DNA from: a virus
Virus record (IMG/VR): IMGVR_UViG_3300036889_000012
Span: 1-30,151 of that record
Direction: 5' to 3' (one strand)
Length of the DNA: 30,151 nucleotides
Shown here: positions 1-7,119 of the stretch, in pieces
Layout: each line of letters begins with the position of its first letter
How positions within the stretch are numbered: position 1 is the stretch's first letter
Notes under the pieces: generated by a model
Database searches by the model: none
What the model saw: the letters and a program-made list of their open reading frames with translations, nothing else
What the model was told of the DNA's origin: nothing
Translations under genes and position numbers: made by a program

Positions 1-510
1 AGCCGTTCCCGCCGGAAGAGCGGCAAGGACTAAAGCTCTAAATAATGGAGACTGAGAAGTACCACCAGGGGGTCCAGCATAGACGACGTTGGCAGGTTCG
101 GGTCCATACAGTGTCGCACTTTGCTCTTGATCGATCTCCGTCAGCTTGTCCAGGCCATTCTCGAAACTCTTCATCGGGACCGGCATGTTGTCCGTGAAAA
201 CGCTAGCTTGAGTCACGGGCGTAGTGCGTTCAATCATCAGAGTCCCAGATGCGCAGGCTGTGTTGAGAGTTACTGATCCTCCATTGGATGGGTTGTTATT
301 CACGGCCACTACGGAATAAGTTGAGGGCGACAACACAGTGCCCGCCTGAGTTACGGTGATCGCTGTCGCAGCGGAGTAAGAAAATGGGATCGGGTAGGGG
401 CCCACGCTGCCACTGCAAGTGTAGGACACGCTAGTACTCTGCGTCGTAACCGTAGCGCGTGCCCACGCGCTCGCCAGAATCAAGACCATCAGTAGAAAGA
501 TTCTCTTCAT
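1..510 (-). CDS. Tail fibre protein, T7-type N-terminal domain, with signal peptide (3' end outside window)
   Basis: The reading frame opens at ATG 510 and runs off the window, giving 170 residues. It begins with a Sec-type signal peptide (MKRIFLLMVLILASAWARA, AxA cleavage site around residues 17-19). The mature part has the pattern of the T7 gp17-like fibre N-terminal domain: a PIPFSY start, a VLSPSTYSV turn, a G-x-V strand, then ERTTPVTQ, followed by the helical LDKLTEIDQEQ stretch that normally attaches the fibre to the tail. Start choice is supported by GAGGG just upstream of the ATG. It is the last visible gene of the late operon. In known podoviruses this domain anchors receptor-binding fibres to the virion and has no signal peptide, so the leader is odd. 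The fibre assignment is a family-pattern call; export is inferred from the leader only. Confidence 0.8.
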   Translation of the reverse strand, partial: MKRIFLLMVLILASAWARATVTTQSTSVSYTCSGSVGPYPIPFSYSAATAITVTQAGTVLSPSTYSVVAVNNNPSNGGSVTLNTACASGTLMIERTTPVTQASVFTDNMPVPMKSFENGLDKLTEIDQEQSATLYGPEPANVVYAGPPGGTSQSPLFRALVLAALPAGTA

Positions 511-522
511 ATCCCTCACCCC

Positions 523-536
523 CGCCCCGCAGGGCG
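523..536 (-). other. Small GC hairpin upstream of the tail fibre start
   Basis: CGCCC and GGGCG arms flank a four-base loop. The structure sits about 13 bases upstream of the fibre ATG, next to its RBS, between the 36-residue ORF and the fibre gene. It lacks a T tract, so it is more likely a translational or mRNA-stability element than a terminator, or it may be chance. Confidence 0.3.
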
Positions 537-564
537 TCGGTCGATCACTAATCAGTCGGGCACG

Positions 565-675
565 TCACCGAGGTCGGAACCACAAGACCCCCGCCGTCTG
601 CGCCACGTAGCGGGTCGTGGCGTGCGCTGCCACGGCAAGCATCAGAACCGCGAGTGCTGTGTAAATGCGTTTCAT
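565..675 (-). CDS. Small secreted protein of unknown function (36 aa)
   Basis: ATG 675 overlaps the stop of the preceding fibre-region gene as ATGA, which implies translational coupling. The 36 residues consist of a signal peptide (MKRIYTALAVLMLAVAAHA, AxA site) and a 17-residue tail TTRYVAQTAGVLWFRPR. The tail runs through a GGGGG tract. One extra G there would replace the last residues by a different short C-terminus (GGLVVPTSVTCPTD) before a stop, so a sequencing error, a real frameshift or a truncated relic are all possible. I do not recognise a family. It sits among other signal-peptide genes of the fibre region. Confidence 0.5.
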   Translation of the reverse strand: MKRIYTALAVLMLAVAAHATTRYVAQTAGVLWFRPR

Positions 676-1727
676 TTCGCCCCCAAGTCTACTAGCAACG
701 CACCCGGCGTGATGTCGCTGCCGGTTACGTTGCACACGCTCCAACTTGCAGTGCTCGTCGCGGATACCCACACCTTGAGCGACAAACCGCCGCTCGATCC
801 CCAACCCGTAATCGCGTTTGGATTGCCCTCATAGGCCACAGTGAACGTCGATCCCGGCGTTGCCCCAGACGGCGCAACCAGGCCCGTCATCGTCACCGTT
901 GCTGGAGTCGTACAGGTGTTGGCCGTGATCGTGCTCGTGGGCATCGTGAGCTGCACGGTAGCAATGCCTGCGCACGTCACCCCGCTGGTTGTAGTCGCGG
1001 TCACGTACTGGCCCGCAGAGCAGCTTCCTACTGCGGCGCGAGCTGCGGCTGCGCCTGAAGCATCAAACGTTGATGTCGCTAAATTGCAATTAAGTAGCGT
1101 GCCGGAGGTGGTGTAGGTGCACATATCGCCATCAACATATGTGCCCTTCAAAAGCGAAAGCGCTGGTTGCGGTGCGGCGTTATTGCAATTTAACAAGGTT
1201 CCGCTGGACGTGTAGCTGCACCAGTCCCCATTCGTATAGGTTCCCGCGAGTAGGCTGAGGGACGCCTGCGCGCCCATATCACCAAGCGCTTGTGATGCGG
1301 TGCGGTATTGTTGAACGTGCGCTGTGCCAGTGGATTCCGCAAACTCTGGTGTGGTTGTCGTGCCTGAGCCATCGGTCACCGTTCCGCTGCCGCTTGGTGT
1401 TGCAGCCGAGTAGCATGGATTTGGTGTTCCTCCAGTCGTGTACTCTACGGCCTGACCATTGGTAGGCGTGAAGCCGGTGCAGAATGGAACGCCCTTTAGC
1501 CCTTCCACGATCTGCGACGAAGATGATCCTCCCAAGTCACCTGCCGCCGTGAAGCCACCGCCGCCACCGTCTACCTGCTGAGGCGCTCCATTGGCGCAGA
1601 TGTAGAAGTGATTGTTGTACAGGTAGTACGGGGTAGACGAGTCGCAATATGTGTTAGACGGTGTTGTTTGGGACAAGCAGTACGGCGCGAGGAAAAGCAA
1701 GCACAAAAGTAAAGGCAGACGCTTCAC
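672..1727 (-). CDS. Secreted, Ser/Thr/Gly-rich fibre-like protein with internal repeats
   Basis: The start is GTG 1727, chosen because a full AAGGAGG stands five bases upstream; the SD itself contains the TAA stop of the previous gene. The 351-residue product begins with a hydrophobic leader (about residues 1-19, cleavage near CLS/Q). Residues 62-80 contain GDLGG...QIVEGLKG and residues 85-107 a PTNGQAVEY...PCYS segment, both of a kind common in phage fibre shafts. Residues 157-182 and 190-215 are a tandem repeat (LSLL-GTY-GD-C-YT-SGTLLNCN, 33-residue period). An FDASGAAAARAA helix follows, then a beta-rich, Cys-containing C-terminal domain. It is probably a fibre or fibre-associated virion protein; the function is inferred from position and composition. 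The stop overlaps the next small gene. Confidence 0.65.
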   Translation of the reverse strand: MKRLPLLLCLLFLAPYCLSQTTPSNTYCDSSTPYYLYNNHFYICANGAPQQVDGGGGGFTAAGDLGGSSSSQIVEGLKGVPFCTGFTPTNGQAVEYTTGGTPNPCYSAATPSGSGTVTDGSGTTTTPEFAESTGTAHVQQYRTASQALGDMGAQASLSLLAGTYTNGDWCSYTSSGTLLNCNNAAPQPALSLLKGTYVDGDMCTYTTSGTLLNCNLATSTFDASGAAAARAAVGSCSAGQYVTATTTSGVTCAGIATVQLTMPTSTITANTCTTPATVTMTGLVAPSGATPGSTFTVAYEGNPNAITGWGSSGGLSLKVWVSATSTASWSVCNVTGSDITPGALLVDLGAK

Positions 1728-1736
1728 GATACCTCC

Positions 1737-2261
1737 TTAGAGTGTCGCTCTGAAGATCAGGTCGAGAGTGATTTGCGCGCTGTCAACGCTGTTCGCTGTG
1801 ATGGCTACCGTCAACGCGCTACGCACGGGAGGGTACACCGGGTAAGGAGCCGTCGCGCTGGTGATCGGAGTCAACTGCGCGGCGCTGGCGCTACCGTTGG
1901 TGGTCAGCAATCCCAAGTCCATAGCAAAGCCCCGCGTGTCTGTGATGGTGATCGTGTAGCTTCCCGTGGGCTGAGTCGTACCAGGAGTGCGCCCGACTTG
2001 ATACAAATAGTACCCCGTCAGGTTGTAGGCATTCAGATAGGCCGTTGGGGATGATCCGGTCAGAGGCACAACCGTAGACGGGAAACTGCCGTCTGCCGAA
2101 TCGCCGACACAGGTCAGAGTGACGATCACCACTCCAGCATCGGGCACACGATTCGATATGTTCTGTGTGCTGGTGACATCGGTAACGTTGCAGGTTCCAA
2201 CAGCCCACGCCGGCAGAGCCATGCCAAATGCCAGTAGAACTGCGAGTAATCGATTCCTCAT
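1737..2261 (-). CDS. Secreted beta-rich protein of the fibre region, unknown function
   Basis: I place the start at ATG 2261 because GAGGAG lies correctly upstream; an in-frame TTG at 2279 would overlap the preceding gene and puts a charged stretch before the leader. The 174-residue product has a clear signal peptide (MRNRLLAVLLAFGMALPAWA, AxA site). The mature part is rich in Thr, Val and Ser with few Cys, including a GYYLYQVGRTPGTTQ and a YTITITDTRGF strand pair, and it ends in a beta-type sequence. I do not recognise a family. Its place between the ATP-grasp gene and the fibre genes suggests a virion-surface or exported accessory protein. Confidence 0.6.
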   Translation of the reverse strand: MRNRLLAVLLAFGMALPAWAVGTCNVTDVTSTQNISNRVPDAGVVIVTLTCVGDSADGSFPSTVVPLTGSSPTAYLNAYNLTGYYLYQVGRTPGTTQPTGSYTITITDTRGFAMDLGLLTTNGSASAAQLTPITSATAPYPVYPPVRSALTVAITANSVDSAQITLDLIFRATL

Positions 2262-2271
2262 AGGATTCTCC

Positions 2272-3531
2272 TCACTCAAACTTTACTCCAAAATCAGCCA
2301 ACTGTTCCAGATTCTTCTTCAAAATGTCCGCGCTTCCAGTAAAAGCCTCAACCTGTGTTCCCTTGATCTGGTCGCTAATCTCTTGAGCCTCCGCAACGCA
2401 CTCATCGATGCTGTCTCCATAAGCGACAACTGCCGCGAAGATTGGGCCGGCCTGCTGAGGCATGATCCACAAACCATCGGGAAACTGCGTCGCGTACCGG
2501 AGCTTGATCTGGTCTCGGAATTTGTCGGGAAACTCCACGAGCAAAGGATGCTTATCAACCCACGCGCTTTGCACCAGAACTTCAAATCCATACTTTCCCC
2601 TGTATTCCGGCTCAACCAGCTTACCGTCCGCGCCTTCCCAGAGGATCTCCGGCAGGTTCTTCATCATGTTCAATTCCAACTCGAAGACCGGCGAGCCGAC
2701 TCTCATGGCCGGATCGCTCAGGTACATCTTATCTTTTCCGGTGCGAAACTCCATCGCAAAGAAGTTGCGATACTGATATTCCTTGAGTGCCGGACTCAGC
2801 TTTTCGTAGGCTTCCACGATCTTCTTTGGAAACTGAGCCCATTCTTTGACGACGCCAATATACCCCTGATCCTTCTGCTCATTGCCCAGCAAGCCCCGCG
2901 AGGGGTACTGGCCGTCAATGCAATAGGTGTCAATCGCCAGATCGAACGTATCGGGAAGATTATCCTCGACAACGAATGTCCGGTAATCGGCTACTGGGCC
3001 AAACTCCGCCTCCAACTCGTCCAGATGGTTCTTTGATAGTTCGTAGCCCTCAACGCAGAATGTCTCCGTGTCCCCGCGCGTGCGGCTGATTTTGATCCAC
3101 AGCTTTTCCTTATCGCGACTCTTGATATATTTGCGCAGCGCCGTCATGCCCGTGACCACTTCGTAAGGCGGCTGGAGTATGTCCAGCGTCTTGAAATACT
3201 CGCGCGCCTCCTCACGATAGAGTTCCAATTCATCTCCGTTGCGCGATCCCCAGACTCTCTTTCCCTGCGCTGTGAGATATTCCTGCAATGGCCCCTGGTG
3301 CGATTCCGGAAACATGAACAGATCTACATCATCGATGATGTCCCAAATATCGTCCACGCGCTCAAAGGTTGGGAATCCCTCGCCTAGTTCGGTGTGGTAG
3401 GAAGTCGGATAGTCCGCCACCCACGGCGACGTGTAGTAGACCTTACCGAAGGACTCACTCAGTTTCTCGGCAAGAGCCGTATATACCCCGTTATCTACTA
3501 CCGCGACACTCTTTGTAGAGTAGTCAGTCAT
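2272..3531 (-). CDS. ATP-grasp-like ligase (PurD-like architecture)
   Basis: The 419 residues follow the ATP-grasp plan. Residues 1-92 form a Rossmann-like pre-ATP-grasp domain ending in FPESHQGPLQEYL..GKRVWGS, parallel to the start of PurD-type enzymes. Residues 105-125 match the helix that precedes the ATP site (EEAREYFKTLDILQPPYEVV), with a possible ATP-binding lysine in LWIKISR (about 145-150). Residues 258-300 resemble the metal-binding core (MEFRTGKDKMYLSDPAMRVGSP..NLPEIL), although the usual E/N pair is partly replaced by D273. The family joins a carboxylate to an amine using ATP; substrate is unknown here. It lies inside the virion operon between the gp16-like protein and secreted fibre proteins, so modification of a virion or surface component is a plausible inference. 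It overlaps a 34-residue ORF at its start. No strong SD lies directly upstream. Confidence 0.7.
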   Translation of the reverse strand: MTDYSTKSVAVVDNGVYTALAEKLSESFGKVYYTSPWVADYPTSYHTELGEGFPTFERVDDIWDIIDDVDLFMFPESHQGPLQEYLTAQGKRVWGSRNGDELELYREEAREYFKTLDILQPPYEVVTGMTALRKYIKSRDKEKLWIKISRTRGDTETFCVEGYELSKNHLDELEAEFGPVADYRTFVVEDNLPDTFDLAIDTYCIDGQYPSRGLLGNEQKDQGYIGVVKEWAQFPKKIVEAYEKLSPALKEYQYRNFFAMEFRTGKDKMYLSDPAMRVGSPVFELELNMMKNLPEILWEGADGKLVEPEYRGKYGFEVLVQSAWVDKHPLLVEFPDKFRDQIKLRYATQFPDGLWIMPQQAGPIFAAVVAYGDSIDECVAEAQEISDQIKGTQVEAFTGSADILKKNLEQLADFGVKFE

Positions 3532-3628
3532 TGCAGTGTCCCACCTCTTCCGGAGGCCACTCCTCGTCCACCAGCCCCAAGTCCCATAAGGGCCAGAGAT
3601 TGTCGATCTTGCGCCTACGAATGCACAT
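3524..3628 (-). CDS. 34-residue microprotein overlapping the ATP-grasp start
   Basis: ATG 3628 follows the stop of the gp16-like gene by two bases, and the ORF ends eight bases inside the ATP-grasp gene. The peptide begins MCIRRRKIDNLWPLWDLG, continues with an acidic, Trp/Pro-containing stretch (VDEEWPPEEVG) and ends HCND. It is basic at the N-terminus and acidic at the C-terminus. It fills an otherwise empty 97-base gap in a tightly packed operon, which argues for a real gene. It could simply provide translational coupling for the enzyme, or be its peptide partner or substrate; neither is shown by the sequence. Confidence 0.45.
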   Translation of the reverse strand: MCIRRRKIDNLWPLWDLGLVDEEWPPEEVGHCND

Positions 3629-3630
3629 AA

Positions 3631-6600
3631 TCACCGTCTCTGCCCTGGCAGTCGCATCCCACTGTTTCCTCTGCCCACGCCGGGAAGATGGAAGCCGCCG
3701 CCTCTACCTGCTCCGGGAAGTACTCCCTTCCCCGCGTTGCCTGTTTTTATGCCTTCACGGATAACCTGCGAACCCATAGCGTCTCCAGCCAATTCCAACA
3801 GGTCTTTGTAGGAGTATTCTTTGTTAGGGTCTTTCAGGGCGTTCTCCACCGTCTCCACCGCGCTTACTGCTGAAATCGGGGCCAACCTTTCAGCAGCGTA
3901 TTCACTCTGATCTGCGAGCTTTTTACCGAAGCTATCTGCCTTCTTGTAGATAGGCTTGCCGCCGTACTCCACATTCATTGCCATGTGCCCAACGGTTCCG
4001 ATCACTGGCGCTGCCTTGTTGACTACAAACTCCGCCGTACCCGCTACTGGCGTGTCACTCATTGATTTCTTTACCCACGTCATAGCATCCTTGGGCGCAC
4101 CGGCAAAGAACAGATTGACGTACATTTCCTTACCGTCCTTGTCCTTTCCTAGATAGACCTGATCGATATGTCTAATGTCGGTCGGATCATACTTCCCGCC
4201 AATCGCTAGACTCATTCCAGCAGTCATGGCAAAGCCAGTAGCAAAAGACTTGACAAAGAACATACGGGCGGCGGAGCCTGCCGGTCCACCTTGAAATGCG
4301 TACTTTGCGTTTAGGATATTGCTGAAAGTCCAGTCCGGGGCCAAAAGGAACATGCGGTACATATCCCTCATACTCTTGCTCACACCCATCACATCCCAGT
4401 TCAGACCACCGTAGGCCGCGTTCATTTCCTTGGCGATGCTGCGCATTGCCGACCCGTATTCCTGATTGGTCGCTTCGGGATGCTTCGCAACCCAAGCCGC
4501 CTCCTGTGCCGACATATCCGTAACCTTGAACTTGCGTTGAATCACGTCGAATGTGGTTTTCGTTATGTACTTTGCGAATCCATCAACCTGCTTGATTATG
4601 GGGAGATTGGTGAGTCTTCCAAATCCAGTAGGGATATCAGACGGGTTCATCCCCTTGTAGGCTTCGTATTCGGGACCAGTCTTTGTTGTAGTAAGCCCGT
4701 AAAGAGCGTGATGCCTTTCCTGCGCCTCAAAATCTGGCGATGAATTGTCTGAGTGCATCGCTCTCACATAGCCGTCCACGCTCATGTTGTTCATGGCGGT
4801 AATGCCCATGGTCTTGATGTGGAAGAGGGAAAGGCCAAGCTCGATTGCTTTGGTGACTTGCTGCACATGCAGAAACTTTGCGACTGCGGAAGGTTTTCCT
4901 CCACGCTCAAGCAATGGCGCCAGCGCATCGGAAACGACCTTCGGTACGTAAAGGCCGCCTGAACCGCGAAGTGTTTCCCAACCCTCGGGATGGCTGTCTT
5001 CGGTTCCCTCTACACCCAAAGCGGTATTCCTCAACTCTGTCGTGAATAATTTAGTAGAAACCGCTATCGCATGTCGGTCCCCATAGATGGCGAGTTCGTC
5101 AAAAGCGTTGAATGTACGCGCCTCAAAGTCTCCAGATTTCAACGGATCAAGAAGGTTTAGATACTCTCTCTGAATTGCATGAGGGGTTTTCTCTGTAAAT
5201 TTTGATCCGCCAAAACCCTTCGCGCCCTTGTCCATAGCCTTCACGAACATTCGCGGGCTGTACCGCGCAGGGTCAATGCTACTATCCATTATTCCCAACT
5301 GACGTGCTCTATCAAGCGCTTTCGTGAAATACTCGGTAAGCATCTTGTCGGCGGCCATCATTTCAGGAGTAGGTTCCAAGGCCCTCTCCATCGATGGGAT
5401 GTACTGCTTGAGGTTTTCATTCGATCCCGCTTTGATCTCCGGGATCGACGAGCGAAGAGCATCGGGATTTTTGCGGTAATCGCGCATGAAGCTAATTGCC
5501 CGTTGATGCACAACGTCGGGTTCGAGTTTTCTCAGCCGGCCAACAAGCTGCGCAGCCTCAGTGACGAACATATTGTGCGGCCCGACAAGAAGAGTCCTCA
5601 ATGCAGACTCGCCATAGTCGGCACCCTTTAGACCAGCCTTTATTCCGTTCAACGTAGCCCTTCCTCCAGCAAAGAACCTTGCGAGTTCCTGTTCCATTGA
5701 ATCGAAATCCGCTGCGCCCTCCGCCACATTGCGGCCGGCAACCCTCTCTCGTGCCTGTCCGTAGTCCTCGGCGTGAAGCTCTTCCTTGTCGCCTCCGGCA
5801 ATATCGCTCCACATCTTATAAACTTCCGGCTCGTTTTCCTTGACCCACCGCTTCGCCGCGTTGCGGTCGAGAAACTTGCCATCTGGCGTAACAAAGCCCC
5901 GCCCAGACTTCATCTCGCCGCGGTTGTAGAGTTGGTCGATGGTCTGCGGACCGCGTTGCTGGGCCTCAGCCGTGATGGGCTCTCCGGACTCTATCGCCTC
6001 TTTCTTGAGCGTCCTAGCCCGGTCAATGACCGCCTGCTCGTGAATCTCCGGATTCTGCAATACCTTGTCCGCGAGCTTAGGATCGGCCTCCAACTCGGCC
6101 ATCTCAACCGGCTTTTGGGACAAAACTCGCGAAGCGAGGTCTGAATGGCTTTCATTCTCATCGGCTTCGGCAAAAGACTCACCGAAGTTAATAGCAGACT
6201 TGAGTCCGGGCGCAGGATCAGGCTTGACGGGGGGTTGCGCGGCGAGCTTGTCGGCAGACTCCTGGGGTGTCGTTCCATTCTTGGCGTACACATCCATGAG
6301 GGCTTGCTTAGACTCTCCCTTTCCTAGCATCAACCCGCCGGTCGCAAGATTAAGGGGAACCACCATCAAAGCGGAATCCTCGAAGTCCCGGAGGCGAGGC
6401 ATGCGCTGATCGAGCAAAGAACCCGCTAAGGTCATTGCGCTGGCCTGATACATGCCCTTCATGGCGATGCTTGCCAGGGGCTTCTCAGCAATCATTCCCG
6501 GCACCGGAATGTCGCCTGCAACGCTGAATGCTTCGGCTCCGAGTGCTCCCTTTGTTGCGGACCACAACGCATCGCCTGCTCGATCCGCCAATTCTCCGAA

Positions 6601-7119
6601 GCTCTTTGTATCCCCCTCTTCGTAATTCTCCATCATCCACTTGCGCAATCCCGCATCCAAAGCTGAACCACCGACGAAACCAGCAATGGCCGCTCCGGGT
6701 ACAGCAATATCCGCTAGCGCGCCTACAACTATCGGAACCATAACAACGGGATCAGTAGCAAAACTAACCAAGTTGTGAACGCCGCGCTCAAACACATTGG
6801 AGGATTCAAAAGGATCGGCCTCTTTCCCGCGTATGAGCATCCCCAATGGCGTCTCTTCAAAACCCGTCTCCGCTGCATAGGCAAATCCCTTGTCATAATC
6901 CGCATCGCGATTACGCAACTGATCCTCGATCTCATCATGGTTCTGATAAGCGTATCCTGGCGTCACTCCAATCATCCGTGCGTGGACAGAGGCTTTCCAC
7001 GCAGCTCCGGAGTCTTCCGGCGTCATCTGCGGAGCGTTCATCGCAGACGGGGACGCTTCCGTAGGCTGTTGCCACGGAGCTTGCTCTGCGCTCGGTCTAT
7101 CCCACGGCGCGGCGCTCAT
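3631..7119 (-). CDS. Large internal virion / ejection protein (gp16-like position)
   Basis: I start at ATG 7119, which overlaps the previous stop as ATGA and has GGAGA upstream; an in-frame TTG lies at 7134. The 1,162-residue product occupies the place of T7 gp16. Residues 1-40 are Pro/Ala/Gln-rich; residues 123-152 form a hydrophobic segment; the middle is long and helical; around 955-977 there is a second hydrophobic stretch. After it comes a YLGKDKDGKEMYVNL motif typical of large phage polyvalent/virion proteins, and the C-terminus is Gly/Arg-rich (GRGGGFHLPGVGRG). I see no lytic transglycosylase motif, unlike T7 gp16. Expected role: packaged in the capsid and ejected with DNA, spanning the cell envelope. 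The virion-protein call is solid; the exact family is not. Confidence 0.75.
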   Translation of the reverse strand: MSAAPWDRPSAEQAPWQQPTEASPSAMNAPQMTPEDSGAAWKASVHARMIGVTPGYAYQNHDEIEDQLRNRDADYDKGFAYAAETGFEETPLGMLIRGKEADPFESSNVFERGVHNLVSFATDPVVMVPIVVGALADIAVPGAAIAGFVGGSALDAGLRKWMMENYEEGDTKSFGELADRAGDALWSATKGALGAEAFSVAGDIPVPGMIAEKPLASIAMKGMYQASAMTLAGSLLDQRMPRLRDFEDSALMVVPLNLATGGLMLGKGESKQALMDVYAKNGTTPQESADKLAAQPPVKPDPAPGLKSAINFGESFAEADENESHSDLASRVLSQKPVEMAELEADPKLADKVLQNPEIHEQAVIDRARTLKKEAIESGEPITAEAQQRGPQTIDQLYNRGEMKSGRGFVTPDGKFLDRNAAKRWVKENEPEVYKMWSDIAGGDKEELHAEDYGQARERVAGRNVAEGAADFDSMEQELARFFAGGRATLNGIKAGLKGADYGESALRTLLVGPHNMFVTEAAQLVGRLRKLEPDVVHQRAISFMRDYRKNPDALRSSIPEIKAGSNENLKQYIPSMERALEPTPEMMAADKMLTEYFTKALDRARQLGIMDSSIDPARYSPRMFVKAMDKGAKGFGGSKFTEKTPHAIQREYLNLLDPLKSGDFEARTFNAFDELAIYGDRHAIAVSTKLFTTELRNTALGVEGTEDSHPEGWETLRGSGGLYVPKVVSDALAPLLERGGKPSAVAKFLHVQQVTKAIELGLSLFHIKTMGITAMNNMSVDGYVRAMHSDNSSPDFEAQERHHALYGLTTTKTGPEYEAYKGMNPSDIPTGFGRLTNLPIIKQVDGFAKYITKTTFDVIQRKFKVTDMSAQEAAWVAKHPEATNQEYGSAMRSIAKEMNAAYGGLNWDVMGVSKSMRDMYRMFLLAPDWTFSNILNAKYAFQGGPAGSAARMFFVKSFATGFAMTAGMSLAIGGKYDPTDIRHIDQVYLGKDKDGKEMYVNLFFAGAPKDAMTWVKKSMSDTPVAGTAEFVVNKAAPVIGTVGHMAMNVEYGGKPIYKKADSFGKKLADQSEYAAERLAPISAVSAVETVENALKDPNKEYSYKDLLELAGDAMGSQVIREGIKTGNAGKGVLPGAGRGGGFHLPGVGRGNSGMRLPGQRR

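Noticed and set aside
1-2261. Diversity-generating retroelement as in BPP-1
   Set aside because: No reverse transcriptase, template repeat or variable repeat is visible in the window.
2119-3036. 305-residue plus-strand ORF
   Set aside because: It is antisense to the ATP-grasp gene, lacks an SD and shows no recognisable domains; the minus-strand gene explains the codon pattern.
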